Assembly (NCBI GenBank): GCA_963565915.1
Contig: OY751485.1
Coordinates: 3,348,001-3,412,000, forward strand
Direction: 5' to 3'
Length of the DNA: 64,000 nt
DNA from: Entoloma clypeatum
Taxonomy: Eukaryota; Basidiomycota; Agaricomycetes; Agaricales; Entolomataceae
A program made the position numbers and the translations under genes. Positions 43,482 to 59,086 of this stretch are shown here, piece by piece. The notes beneath the pieces were generated by a model. The model was not told the origin of the DNA and made no database searches. It saw nothing but the letters and a program-made list of their open reading frames with translations. Each line of letters starts with the position of its first letter. The first letter of the stretch is position 1.

Positions 43482-45139
43482 TCAATAGGTAGTCGAATCT
43501 CGCAGGCGCCATTGCGACAAAGGGCCCCACCACCATATAGATTGAGGCCTGTTACTCCGGGTCTGGGGAAGGGACACAGGGGGAAAAGTATCGTCTGCGC
43601 CGTCTACACTTGGCTCCGTCTCCGATCCGGCGTCCCGCCGTTGTCGTGTAGACTGTAGTTCAAAGACATGCGTGCGGTCATGCTGGGTTCCAAGCCTCCA
43701 GCCAAAACTGCCGAGACCCCAACCGGATCTACCAGGACTATGAGTTTCATTTCTATCAAACCCACGAATTCTTTCGACGCGTTCGACAGCCTGTCTCCGA
43801 GCTGCTACTTGATGGGCATGACGTAGGGAAGCGTACCAACGCTGGACAACGGCAGGAAGAAATCGGGATATCGGGAGCACAGTCGCAGCCGTTGTAGAGT
43901 TGGAATCTGAGAATGAACGCGTAGTGGGAATGTCGTAGGATTGGGAGACATGGGAGATAGCAGGTGGGGAATCTCCGCGAGTTGGGGAGTCATCTTCCTT
44001 CTGGGCGAGAGCCCCGGCAACACCCTTCAAGACATTCTTCGCCCTCTGTTTGGTATCGCGTCTCCTCTGCCTGGCTTCTTTTCTTCTCATTTCCCGTTTA
44101 GCCTCGCGCTGTATTTTACGCATGACATCGTCTTCTTCAACCAAACCAGCACCACTGCCAGCGCCTACCCACCACCACCAGCCGAGAAAGCTCTGCCAAA
44201 GAACAACGGCCCACATGAGGCTGGGGAGCCAGACATACTCTTCTTCCCTCGGGACGTAAAGGAAATTAAGGCCAGTGCTGACAACGGCAAGAAAGATGGC
44301 GGCACAACCGAAAACGGCAGTGCCACCATCTGTTCTCCACGCCTGTTTTCTGTTTACAAGAAAGCCCCAGATGAAAAGGGCTGCAGTGAAGAGCAAGGAA
44401 AGGGTTGCGTTGCAGACATTGCGGACAGCGGATGATATTGCGATAACGGCAGGGCTTGCACTCATGGGCAACAGTTGCATTACTGCGGCTAGAATGGCCA
44501 AAGGACCTGCTTGGCAGTTGGAGGGGCAGGACAGGATGTACGTAGACAAGGGACGAACCAAGGAGTGTAAAAATCAGCCTGCCTTCGAGACGAGAGGGGT
44601 AGAGAAGGGTTAAAAATTGGATATGGGTGATCTGGGTGGGGTTCAGATGTGCAGATGTAGTGGGGAAAGCAGACGCTGACTTGAATGAGACCAGAAGTGG
44701 AGGCATTCATGACAAGCCACATGGCTCGTTCAGCGGGGGTCCAACCCTGCATGGCGGAGTCGAGCTCTAGAGGGGGAACATTGACGGCGATATAGCTGAG
44801 CATGTATGGCCATTTCTCGCTTTCGGAAAAGGTGGCGGAGAGAACGACGTGGAGAGTTGCGATGAGGGAGATGAGGAGAGTGCAGACGCCTGATAGCTGC
44901 AGAACGTAGTTTGCGGGGGCCAGGGGCCAGTGGTATTGGGAGGTGAGGATGAGGTGGATGAAGAGGACAGCGACGAGGGTGAAGACGATGCCGGTGAGAA
45001 GGATCTGGATGGGTAAGGAGCGGGCGAAGGGGGGACGGTACTGGAGATACGGGTCTATATTGTACTCCGGGGTCTGGGTCTGGGCAAAGGCGACGAGGGA
45101 GGAGGGGAGGAGGACGTTGAGGACGATGAGGATGATCAT
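43482..45139 (-). CDS. polytopic membrane protein, uncharacterised (518 aa)
   Basis: ATG at 45139-45137 (an in-frame stop lies upstream); introns 44632-44680 and 44507-44558. About seven to eight hydrophobic helices fill the first 290 residues, ending in a striking WQSFLGWWWWVG. The remaining 230 residues are a basic, Ser-rich cytosolic tail with a Lys/Arg-rich helix (about VMRKIQREAKREMRRKEARQ). No transporter signature that I recognise. The topology would fit a seven-helix receptor-like protein, but there is no family motif to support it. Confidence 0.75.
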
Positions 45140-45156
45140 GGGAGTTACTTGTTACA
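45140..45156. promoter_or_regulatory. 17-bp divergent start region
   Basis: The two ATGs (45139 on -, 45157 on +) are separated by 17 bp. Both starts are needed to include a first membrane helix and neither gene has a later suitable Met in that exon, so the two 5' UTRs must overlap or lie within each other's coding region. Confidence 0.6.
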
Positions 45157-45950
45157 ATGACCTTCTCCCGCCCCCTCATATCCTCTCTCTCCTTCCTCTC
45201 TCTCTCTGTCGCTTTTCTTCTCCTCCTCCTCGTCTCCGTCTCCCTTCCCATCCTCAAGCCCATATACCTCCTCAGCATCACCTCGACAGTAAAAGTCCAG
45301 ACCCCAACTACCGTCGCTACACAGCTCACATTCGGCGTCTGGGGCCTCTGCGCCTCCAGGTTCGCCCTCCATCCGCCTCTTTCTTTTCATCCGTCTTACG
45401 AGTCCTCCAAGTGTCCTACAGTTTCGAACCCGCGTTTGCTATGGACCCAGGCTCGGTTACAATATCCCCCCAGAAATATCCACCCTTGCTGGAGTTTCGC
45501 CTGCCTTGGCAGATGCCGTCGAGAAGACCCTCCGTTTCATTCTCATCCTTCATCCTGTCGCTTGCGGCCTTTCGTTCATCGGCTTCATCGGCGCCCTTTT
45601 TCTTGGTCCACATAACGTCGCCATCTTCACCCTCATCATATCCATCGCGACCGGAATAGTCACCGCAATCGTCTTTGCCATTGATCTCGCCTTGGTTCTC
45701 GTAGCGAAAAGAAAGATCACCGACTTGGATGAGTTTCATGTCCAAGTCGATCCCGGGCCCGGCGTCTGGATGATCCTCGCGTCCTTACTTGCTACCTGGA
45801 TTGCAGTCCTCGTTCTCTCAGCGAGAGCCTGCTACTGCTGTGGCGTCAATTTGTAAGTTGGCCCCCAGCCGTCCCCCCGGCATCTTACATACTATCTACA
45901 GACCTGATCACGACATCGAGGATTATACCGTCCCTAAACAGGACAACTGA
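45157..45950 (+). CDS. PalI/SUR7-family four-helix membrane protein (230 aa)
   Basis: Introns 45360-45411 and 45853-45901. First helix at about residues 8-32 (FLSLSVAFLLLLLVSVSLPI), an extracellular loop with FGVWGLCAS and then CYGPRLGYNIP, and three further helices at about 110-130, 138-165 and 185-210, followed by a short acidic tail. The GVWG-C...C-x-LGY pattern is that of the PalI/Rim9 and SUR7 family, plasma-membrane proteins of eisosomes and ambient pH sensing. Whether it is the RIM9 orthologue cannot be decided from sequence alone. Confidence 0.85.
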
Positions 45951-46081
45951 ATCAGCTCGACACGAACCTATCATGCGATTTACGATTCTATCATGTTGAC
46001 TTACTATACTTAACCATTTGTATTTCACATCCTTACATGACAAATAAAGAACGCACACCCTTCCGATTATACTTCCACCAG

Positions 46082-46463
46082 ATGGCTCTCATTGAGGTAT
46101 TCCCAACAAGGATCCTATTTACTTTTCCTAACAGTTTCGCCAGGTAATCGCAAATGATCGCCTAGGCCGGAAGGGTCAGTTTCTGTGTCGCAGTAGCGTC
46201 CCAGGAAGCCTGATCTTTTGCTATCTTTCAGTCCGGGTTAAATGTAGCCCCGAGGATACCGTTGGTGACCTGAAGAAACTCATTGCTGCCCAGACTGGCA
46301 CGGATCCTTCCAAAATTCAGCTCAAGAAATGGCGCGTCTCTGTTCCCTCGTACCACCATGTTCAACAGCTGGAATGATCTATGACAGGTACACCATCTAC
46401 AAGGACCACATAACCCTTTCTGACTACGAGATTAACGATGGAATGAGCTTGGAGATGTATTGA
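46082..46463 (+). CDS. HUB1: HUB1/UBL5 ubiquitin-like splicing modifier (73 aa, 4 exons)
   Basis: Ubiquitin-like protein that binds the HIND element of Snu66/SART1 in the tri-snRNP and helps the spliceosome use weak or non-canonical 5' splice sites. Exons 46082-46096, 46144-46174, 46232-46331 and 46388-46463 give exactly 73 residues, the usual length. Landmarks are [60 protein letters not shown]; the last residue is Tyr, one of the usual C-terminal tyrosines. The third intron must start at GC (AATG/gcgcgt) to produce KKWYTIYKDH. A second acceptor in intron 1 (taacag at about 46132) would add FRQ in frame. Confidence 0.95.
46332..46387 (+). other. GC-AG intron in HUB1 with a competing GT 4 nt downstream
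   Basis: The GC site at 46332 keeps the frame. The nearby GT (gtctct) at 46336 would give a shifted frame with a stop 11 codons after the junction. Confidence 0.75.
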
Positions 46464-46660
46464 TTGCTTGTGCCGAGGGTTTCTGAAGGTCATTTAAATA
46501 ATAATCCTTGTTTATGTACGTCAGGGATGGCAATTCACAATTGCATAAGCACATTCTTTTGAACGTCGCATACGACGTCGACGACGACGCATCTCTATCA
46601 ACGCCTCGGCGGTGGCACCAACTCATTAACCTCGGCCTACACGATCAGCCTATATCCCAG

Positions 46661-49600
46661 ATGAATTCTTATCCTGCTGAGCTTCTTGCCCAACTCGCGC
46701 CCGTCATGTTCATCGCGGGCCTCGACCCACCTTCGTCTACTGAGCCAGTGTCACCATCAAAGCCTGACGAATTTATGCTGCTCATAACACGATTACGCGA
46801 GACTTTGCAGAATCAAAGGAAGGTCGCTGTCTGGCAGTCCGAGAAAACCAAGACTTTTCAAGTCGTACTTGTCGACAAGGAAATCCGCTTTCCTCCTCGA
46901 AAACTGATACCTCCAGACGACCCCCAATATTCTTCCGCGCACTCTCCTTTATCTCCTTTAACTCCCACATCTCCTCTCCATCCCGATGGTCTGATTGCCC
47001 CAATCTGGATCAGGAAACACACCACACTCCTTCCGTCTGTCTTTGTTTTGTTCCGGCGAATATATGAACATCCCATCCAAAATGGACGTTCGCCATTGGA
47101 AGGCTTAGATACCAATCGCGAACGCCAAAAAGAACAAGAGGAAAGGAGGCGAGATACAGAACTTGCCTCGGAAGTCGCGGTTCGAAAGAAGGGCACCAAT
47201 GAACGCGGAATCAAGCTCACCGTTGTTCTCATGTCTAGTCGAAAGATGCTAGGTAGAGTCATAGTAGCGCATATTACCTTCCAACTAATATGTTACCCAT
47301 TCAGACGATCCAACGCTGGATTCGCGCCTGACGTTTATCCGAAGACAGAGTGGACTCGATTCACGAGCCGCCCTCTTTGTTCTTAGTCCCGTGAGCACAT
47401 CTGAGCTTACTGAATTTGTGAAAAGGTATAGGCAATATTTTATATGTCATTGTTGTGCAAACCCAGTCCAGCCTCCAACAGGCATTGTACGAACCTGCCC
47501 TGGAATATTATACAGCACACTCGAAGCGCGTTCGTCGGAAGCGCAACCGACATTCACAGTCAACGTTGTACCCAAATCCGGGCCCGGGAACCCCAAACGT
47601 TTCACGACCCCTGAGACCAGAAGGATGGACTGTGAGGTACGAGTATAAGATGGCATGTTTTGCTGAATTTCGAGGGGAAGACGAGGTAGCTCTCAAGTGC
47701 GTTGAAACCATCTTTGGTGAAGACACTGAACTCATTGGATAGAAGGCATTATCAAGACGCGCATAGTATGCTTGTCGTCATGTTCGGATCGACCGCCATC
47801 TTACCCCCGCGTACCAAGAGATGGGCGGAAGCCAAAGTCCTCGTAGATTGCATCAATATCAAGGTCGTTTTGGGCCTTCCTTGAGTCATCGTACGACTCA
47901 CTCGCTCTGCAGATATCCAAGTTGTATCTATACAATAATGAACATGCGCTCGCGTTTTCGCATCACAATACCCACATCCGGGTCTTCAGTGATTTCTCGC
48001 GTGGGTGGGGTATTGGGGAAGATACGTTTGAATACTGGAGCTGGATTGCGAGACAGTGAGCGACTGGATATCAATGCTATAAAAAAGCTTACAAGTTCTT
48101 TTAGACATCGTGTTTTTGCCGAACTGCTTGAACAGGGCACGCATTCGAACCTCGTAATTCCCGTTCACAAACCCTTCCCTGCTGCATTCGCCAGTCAACG
48201 ACCAGGGATGACCACAATTGGTGCAGATGTCGAACCAATGCGATCTCTGGGAATCAATCCCAGTCATGCCCTCCAACATCCAGGCTTTTACTATTATATG
48301 GCGGCGAGGTGCACGGAGTTGAGGCGAGAGAGGTTTGTGGCTTCTCTTGCGATGGAGGTGAGTGATTGCCCATTCTGTGAAGCGAATATGACTTGGGACA
48401 CGATATAGCAACAAATCCCGAAACCTGTGACTTTGTCTCCCGGTTTCGTGAATGAGAAGAAGGTTGATCATCTGACGATCACTCTAGAGGCGAGCAAAAA
48501 CATCTATACTTTCTTAATACGGTCTACTCATTCACTCATAGCTTTACACCAAGGCGTATGAGTTGTTCAAGAAATATACAGCGGTCAATCCTCAGAACCC
48601 CGTGCAGGGCCGTCTTACATTGTGGATCGCTTGTCGTATCGCTCAGACGTATTACGATTCTGGCAAATTTGACATGGCAATGCGGTCAGCATACATGCAT
48701 GAAGGTTTATCTTGGTTTTTATTCCTATTCTAGGTTTTTCGAGCGTATAGCAAAAACATATCGCCGAGAGCAATGGGGGTGTTTACTGCGGCCTCTGCTC
48801 TCCACATGGCTCGCCTGTGCCCAGAAGCTTGGGGATGACAAGCTCCGTGTCAAACTTTTGGTAGAGACGTTCGGTCATGGTCAGTCGTTCCATTCCTTCT
48901 CGCGATGCTAGCTTCATGCGGATATGTCAGATATCATTGGGGCGGAATCTGCAAAAACCTTACAACAGGACCTCCTAGCCACATTAAAGGTCCTATTCTT
49001 GTTCCTGAACTGAATTCTATGCTCAATATTGGCCCTGCCCCACAAAAAAATACAGGACGCTGGCTCGTCCTTCTCGGGTTCTGACGTGATAGTTATCGAT
49101 CTTACTGAGGCCCAACCAATATGTGAGTAAGCAGCAGCCTTCTCCCTGACGTGTTTGATACGGCCGTTGTTTCCAGTCGACTCCAACGTTGTATTCTGGA
49201 CTTCGGATATTGATGTCGGAAAACCCGCTCCTTTTCAATTATCCCTTGTGGCACCCAGTCATACTCCCATCGACTCATTGCCATTTTCTTCTCTATCTAT
49301 CTATATATCCGACAAGGACGACCCTGTTTCTGTGCGGCATCGGGACCTTGACGCGTCCCTATTCCAAAATGTCGATCTGGGACATATCTCACCATCAGTA
49401 CCCTCACAAGAGGTGCTTGCCAATCTCCGATGGCAAGCTGGCAGTACCGTCGTCTTCTCGGGCACCATGTCATCTGACGTGCCTACATGTCTGAAGGTAA
49501 AATGTGCCAAATCTATCTCAGCCTTACCGATCTATTGTGGTTAAATCATAAAACACAGGTCTCCAAGTTGGTTTTGACACTAGAAGGGCCATGGAAGGTC

Positions 49601-51259
49601 GAAATACACTTCAACCCGTGCCATTTTCGACAAGGTTTGCCTCCTATCCCTAAATGGTTGACCTCCATGGATCCTCCTCAATTCATGCCCGTGAAGCGGG
49701 AAGAATCTTCTTCAGTCACGTATGTCCTCGAAACTGTCGAGTCTCGTTGTAGAAGTCCTGATAAAAGCTCAGCGTTAGGCACCGGTCGCACAACTTGGTG
49801 ATAAGTCTCGATCATCAATCGCCTGCATATCTACAGGAGGATTACCCCATCAAGATCAGTGTTACCAACGCTGATAACAGAGAGCTCAATGTCGCTGTTG
49901 ATGTGCTTTTGCCGCCGACAGAGATAGACGGCATGGGTTCGTCTTTTTCTGTTCTGGCGCCGAACTGGGCATTCACTCACATGAAATATGAAGCCAACAC
50001 AATAAGCTTTGGTGGCGAAGAGTCTTCACATTATATCAAGGGAATTTCTTTCGGAATGCTTGCACCAGGTGTAACTGCCATCAAAACCCTACAGCTGGTA
50101 AATACGGGGGCAGCTGGAGACAGAATTATTGATATATCAGTTCAATCACAACGGACAAGCTCAGAAGCCGACTTGGATAACTCTAATATTCAAGATGTCA
50201 CTGAAACCTTACGAACACTTGTCGTGCCTACCATCGATCCGTTCGAAATTACTCAAACGATCGAGTATACGCAAGACTCTGGAAAATGGCCAGGGCTAGC
50301 GGATCTTAAGACCTTTGACAGTGATGACCTTTGGAATATTCGGACGGCTGGAGCTTTGGTGACGACGACAGTCAAATCCGTTGGGCCATCAACTTTGGTG
50401 GTGGAACATGTTTGGATGGAAAGAGAAGTATGAGAAATTTTATGATTGTTTTAGTGATTTTTATTCCGATATCTAGCCGCACGATTTTGTGAAGGTTGTG
50501 GAATGTTCCGTCGACGATGACTTCCAATACCCGTCAGGTTAGGACAGTCCCTCGTGCTGTCTCGCTCGTAATCCAACATTTTTTAGAATCGTATCCAGGG
50601 GATCAACACGCCCATCTTTGTCGGATCGTCATCGCAGCTTCGGAGGACTCGAATGAAACCTCCATCACGAATATTGGCAGATATCGAATTAATTGGAAAA
50701 GGTGTGTCCTCCTTGAATCTGGATCTGGAGAGGATGAACAGGATGTCCGCCGCTTTCGCGGATTAGACTCCTCGATAACGGAGAATGTGGTCCAACTTCG
50801 ACCACTATCATCGATCTACCTTCCCTGCGACCCCCTCTCGAAGGGCTCATAGCGCTTCTTTCAGTGCCTCCAGCAGCCAGCGTGCACATCCCTGTGTCTC
50901 TCAGCCTCACAGTGCGCAACCAGCATCCGTCTCGCTCAGCTAATATTACTGTCCAACTGGACCTCGAAGTTTCGGGTGGTTTCGTCGTAGCGGGTTTGAG
51001 GAGTGGTTGCCTCGCACTGTTGATGCCTGGGACTGAAGAGACACTAACCTGGAAGCTGATACCCATAGAATGTGGACATGTGAGGATCCCTCGGGTGAAG
51101 GTGATAGATAACCGGCAGCCGTTTGCCAGTGGGAATACCGACACAGAGCCAGAGGCCAAGGGGGAACCGGTGAAAATCACCCATGTATGGCTTGACCAGC
51201 GCGGGGCGCAGCTTGACCTGCCTTGGCAGGATAACAGCACGATTTTGGTGTTGCCGTAG
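46661..51259 (+). CDS. TRAPPC11: TRAPP complex subunit 11 (foie gras plus gryzun domains)
   Basis: Subunit of the TRAPP III tethering complex, acting in ER-Golgi traffic and autophagy. The start ATG 46661 fits the family start (MNSYPAELLAQLAPVMF); an upstream in-frame ATG at 46508-46517 would add a stretch not seen in the family. The foie gras region holds ALAFSHHNTHIRVFSDF, GWGIGEDTFEYWSWIARQHR, NPSHALQHPGFYYYMAARC and KAYELFKKY, then FFERIAKTYRREQWG. The C-terminal half is beta-rich (gryzun-like), ending with THVWLDQRGAQLDLPWQDN. Roughly a dozen short introns; not all boundaries were resolved in 49.0-50.9 kb. Intron 48490-48541 has a GC donor. Confidence 0.93.
48490..48541 (+). other. GC-AG intron in TRAPPC11
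   Basis: Site GAG/gcgagc to catag. It joins DHLTITLE to LYTKAYELF in phase 0, the continuous helix expected in the foie gras domain. Confidence 0.75.
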
Positions 51260-51348
51260 CCCAAGCCACTGTATACATACAGTATCACATGCGATTGAAT
51301 ATCAGGTTATACTTGTGTTAATTTACATAATGCTCCTCAGTTTCGCTC

Positions 51349-55475
<4,127 letters not shown>

Positions 55476-55589
55476 AGTACTTTGGTAAGAGGGCATGTCA
55501 GAGTTGACCTCACGGATGATACTTATTATCAATTATCAAGGTTGGATATCCATCGAGCTAGAGATCGACAACGCCGCATCTAGTTAATT

Positions 55590-57588
55590 TCACCCTCCTT
55601 TTGTTGGTTGCCCTGCCATTAACGCCAATTCGGCCTCTGCCTGCAGCAAATCATATGCCCCTTTTATATGAGATGATTCAGTACGGGCGGCACCGACTGC
55701 CATGCGTATGCAGAAAACACCATTTAAGACTGTTTGTGTTAGTAGTATGTCACTTCTAGCTGAAATACGGCTATAAAATAGCTTGTTAATGATATTCAGC
55801 GACCCCAGAGTATATGTCATCTGGTCTCGTTTGGGGTCGATGCGGAAGACAGTCAACGCCAGAGAAGGTGGAGTTACGAGGGAAAGTACATCGGAACGCG
55901 CGACGGAATCAGCAAATTGTTGGTTCAGTGAGATAGTCTAGTTCACATCCAGTTGGTCAAAGAGAGCAAATCAAGGATGAGGTTGTGGCTACCTTGCGAA
56001 TGTGCCTTCGGAATCCATCCATACCAAAGCTGCGAAGTACAAACCACAGTTTCAGCGACCGAAAACGGCGTCCCAATGCCAGATGCCAATTTCTGTAGTC
56101 AATGACAGTTCCTGTATTACCTGGTATATCAAATAGAGTAGGCGAAGGAAGGGGAGGAAAAGATCAGACCAGCATCACCCTGCTTCGTCCTCAAAAATGG
56201 TGGAGTGACATCCAAAGCATTTGTAAGATGTTTGCGGTCTCGAGCCCATAATGTTGAAGCATCGAAGTTGACCAGACCCCACTGTTATGGTGTAAAGAGG
56301 CGGACAGTAGCGAAAGAAATATGCCGACCTTATGGAAATTGGTGCAGAATGAGTCCGCATATTCGTTGATTTCGTTCAAATAGCAAAGCTCCCGATACTC
56401 GGGGCAAGACAGCGCAATGCCAGCCCAGGCAGCGTCGACATGAATCCACAATGAAGGATGGTTTTTGACTAATTACAAATGAGAATAAAAACAATCAAGG
56501 TGAGGTAGACCTTACCAACCCGTTGAATCTCTGGCAAGTTATCGATCGCACCCGAAGAAGTTGTGCCAACAGTGGCGACTACGAGGACTTGTTGAACTTG
56601 TTGTTCAACATCGCCCATGACAAGGATCTTACTGAGTACGAAGGGCTTTCTACCACTTTTCTCGTCTTCCTCCAAAGCAAGGTGCAGAGTCTCTCCCCTT
56701 AATGAAAATAGGTCTTCAGAGGTAACTTCAAGTGCGCGGACGGCAAGTCCCAAGACAAGACCGGCTTTCAAACCAAGAGAGTGTGTCTGTGTCGTTGTGT
56801 AGATCACCAGGCTTTCCATTTTGACTGCTGGATATTCTCGCTGGTATCTGGAACGAGCTGCCACCACTGCAATGAGAGCGGAATCGGATGCGGTACTCTG
56901 TGCATAGATCAGGATTCGAAGGCTGGTCTAAAGGATATCAAAAACCTGAATAGCGCCTCCGCCAGTCTGGGAGGAGTTATAGAATGCTGGACTCAGGCCT
57001 AACAAACGCGCCGCCCAGTCCATGACAAGAGCCTCTAGCTCAGTGCATGCCGGGCTCGATGTCCACTATTTGTTTCTTTATGAGTTCCTCGAGGTGCGGT
57101 GAAGTAGATGGATCTAGTACGTTGAAACCAGGATTACAGGTACTAGTGGCATATAACTCTGCAATTATCCCTTCGAAAGTGCAAGCAGTTGGGAAGTAGG
57201 CAAAGAAGGATGGGTGTTGCCAGTTGGTTAATCCTATGTGAAGGTGAGTAGAAGCCGATTGCATCGTCATGTCATTCTGTTACCGGGAACGATAAGTTTC
57301 TGATAATCATCAGCAATGACCTGGAAGTCTTCTCCTTTCTCTGGAGGGTTTACTATTGGCGGGGGTTCGTCGGTGGTGGGTGGCTGAGCCACTTATGGAC
57401 TCACCAGGAAGGTGCTGCCTGAGATATCCAGGCTCGACCTTGGATATTACAGGCAGATTTTGCAGCGAGTAGTAATAGTCGCAAATCCTGTCAATGGCCT
57501 GATAGCCTGCTTTTCTAAACCTGAGTGAAATTTTTGATCATTTGGCGTATAAAATAATGACAGCCATCACCTACTGTTCAATATCCAT
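55590..57588 (-). CDS. aromatic-L-amino-acid decarboxylase family, PLP-dependent
   Basis: Group II PLP decarboxylase; members convert tryptophan, tyrosine or DOPA to the amine. The model starts at ATG 57588 (MDIEQ, then FRKAGYQAIDRICDYY) and is spread over about eight exons. Landmarks are TNWQHPSFFAYFPT, NWTSSPACTELEALVMDW, GGAIQ-S-ASDSALIAVVAAR, VVATVGTTSSGAIDN, WIHVDAAWAG and the PLP-lysine motif NFHKWGLVNFDAS (family NPHKW, here NFHKW). The C-terminal domain follows with SLKLWFVLRSFG. It does not contain the PsiD-type fold of psilocybin decarboxylases. The substrate cannot be told from the sequence. Confidence 0.9.
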
Positions 57589-57643
57589 ACAGTACAGTTG
57601 AGTATATTACGTCAGCTGGGTACCTTCACCTTCCAGCCTGAAT
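57589..57643. promoter_or_regulatory. 55-bp divergent start region, decarboxylase / IFA38
   Basis: Two ATGs on opposite strands 55 bp apart. No clear TATA box. Confidence 0.55.
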
Positions 57644-58970
57644 ATGCGTATCGTTAACCTTCCGCTGGCCCTAGGTTCGTCTCCCCTCAGAAATTTGTCT
57701 TGTGGAAACCTAACACACACATGCAACGTAGTCCAGTCGTATCCTGGGTTCACCACGTTCTTGTTGGCTTTGGGTTCTCTCAGCGTTGCCCGCGTCATAT
57801 TCCAAACGCTCTCTGTTCTCTTGCAGATTTTTGTGATACCAGGAAAGAATGCGAGTCATTTACATGATACAAGATGTTCGGGTTCTAACTTCGTAACTTG
57901 GTGCTAGCTTAGATCCTTTGGCGCGAAGAACGGTGCTTGGGCGGTCGTCACCGGGGCGTCAGACGGGATTGGAAAAGAGTTCGCTTATCAACTGGCCAAA
58001 GCGGGATTCAATATCGTATTAGTTGCGCGAAACAAGGGCTTACTTGACACCACGGCTTCTGAAATCGGTACGTGCGGCATATTTGCATCATCGAACATGA
58101 AGGGGGAAAATGTGCATATGACAGGAAACAAATACCCCGGGGTGCTGAGCGCGACATACTCTATTGATTTTTCCAAAAACGACGAGGCGGCTTACGAGGG
58201 ACTCAGCTCAGCCTTGGAAGGCAAAGACATCGGCGTTCTGGGTATGTTTCTACTCGTGTTTTCTCTTCGCAAAAACATCGACTAGAATCCGTCCAGTGAA
58301 CAATGTCGGTAAATCCCACAACATGCCAGTATATTTTGCCGAGACTCTGAAAGACGAGATGGCGGACATCGTGGCGATTAATGTCAATGCTACGCTTCGT
58401 GTCACCCATATCGTGCTTCCTAAAATGATTGAAAAGTACGAGTGGCATGTCGGCTCGGCCGTTTCTGACATCCCTGTTCCTAGAAAGCGAGGTCTGATCC
58501 TGAACATCGGTTCATTTGCGGGTGCCGTCCCGTCGCCTATGTTGGCGACCTACTCGGGCACCAAGGCGTTTCTCGCGACTTTCACGAGCGCTCTTGCCGA
58601 GGAAGTGAAGCAGCACAATATCATGGTGGAGCACGTGAATACGTATTTTGTGGTGAGTGTTAGTCGATTTTGCTTCTATGGTCATGAGTAGAGGGCGAAT
58701 GGGCAGGTGTCGAAGTTGTCAAAGATCCGGAAAGCAAGCATGCTTATACCACAACCGAGCGGGTATGTGCGGTCTGTTCTGTCGAAAATCGGAGTGGCGT
58801 GCGGCGCGGGGTACAGCGGACGACCAGGGACGTCGACACCATACTGGTCGCACGGGCTGATGGACTACATGATGACGGTGGTTGGGCTGCCACGGGTGTT
58901 CATCGGGTACACGCACGGGCTGCACCGGTCGATCCGGAGGCGGGCGCTGAGGAAAAATCGAGTTGAGTAG
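57644..58970 (+). CDS. IFA38: very-long-chain 3-oxoacyl-CoA reductase
   Basis: ER-membrane short-chain dehydrogenase for the second step of fatty-acid elongation. The N-terminal helix is [20 protein letters not shown]. The Rossmann start [54 protein letters not shown] (catalytic Y...K) and the C-terminal [14 protein letters not shown] follow. Exons are joined by short introns; the second intron (57851-57907) needs a GC donor (AAT/gcgagt) to give [15 protein letters not shown]. The last residues (KNRVE) are not a classical KKXX signal. It is divergent from the decarboxylase gene. Confidence 0.92.
57851..57907 (+). other. GC-AG intron in IFA38
   Basis: Site AAT/gcgagt to gctag, phase 0. Readthrough meets a stop directly before the acceptor and no GT donor gives the correct frame for RSFGAKNG. 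Confidence 0.75.
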
Positions 58971-59086
58971 AGCACGTGGCCAGTGTTGTTGTTTGTTTGT
59001 ACTGGAATGCGATTGTAGCGTGTTCACTGTTGCCATTGTCTTCATCGACGGCCCATTAATTCCTCTCTCTCCCTTCAACCACCATC

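Noticed and set aside
55590..58970. Decarboxylase and IFA38 as part of a secondary-metabolite cluster
   Set aside because: No synthase, P450, methyltransferase or transporter nearby; neighbours are housekeeping genes.
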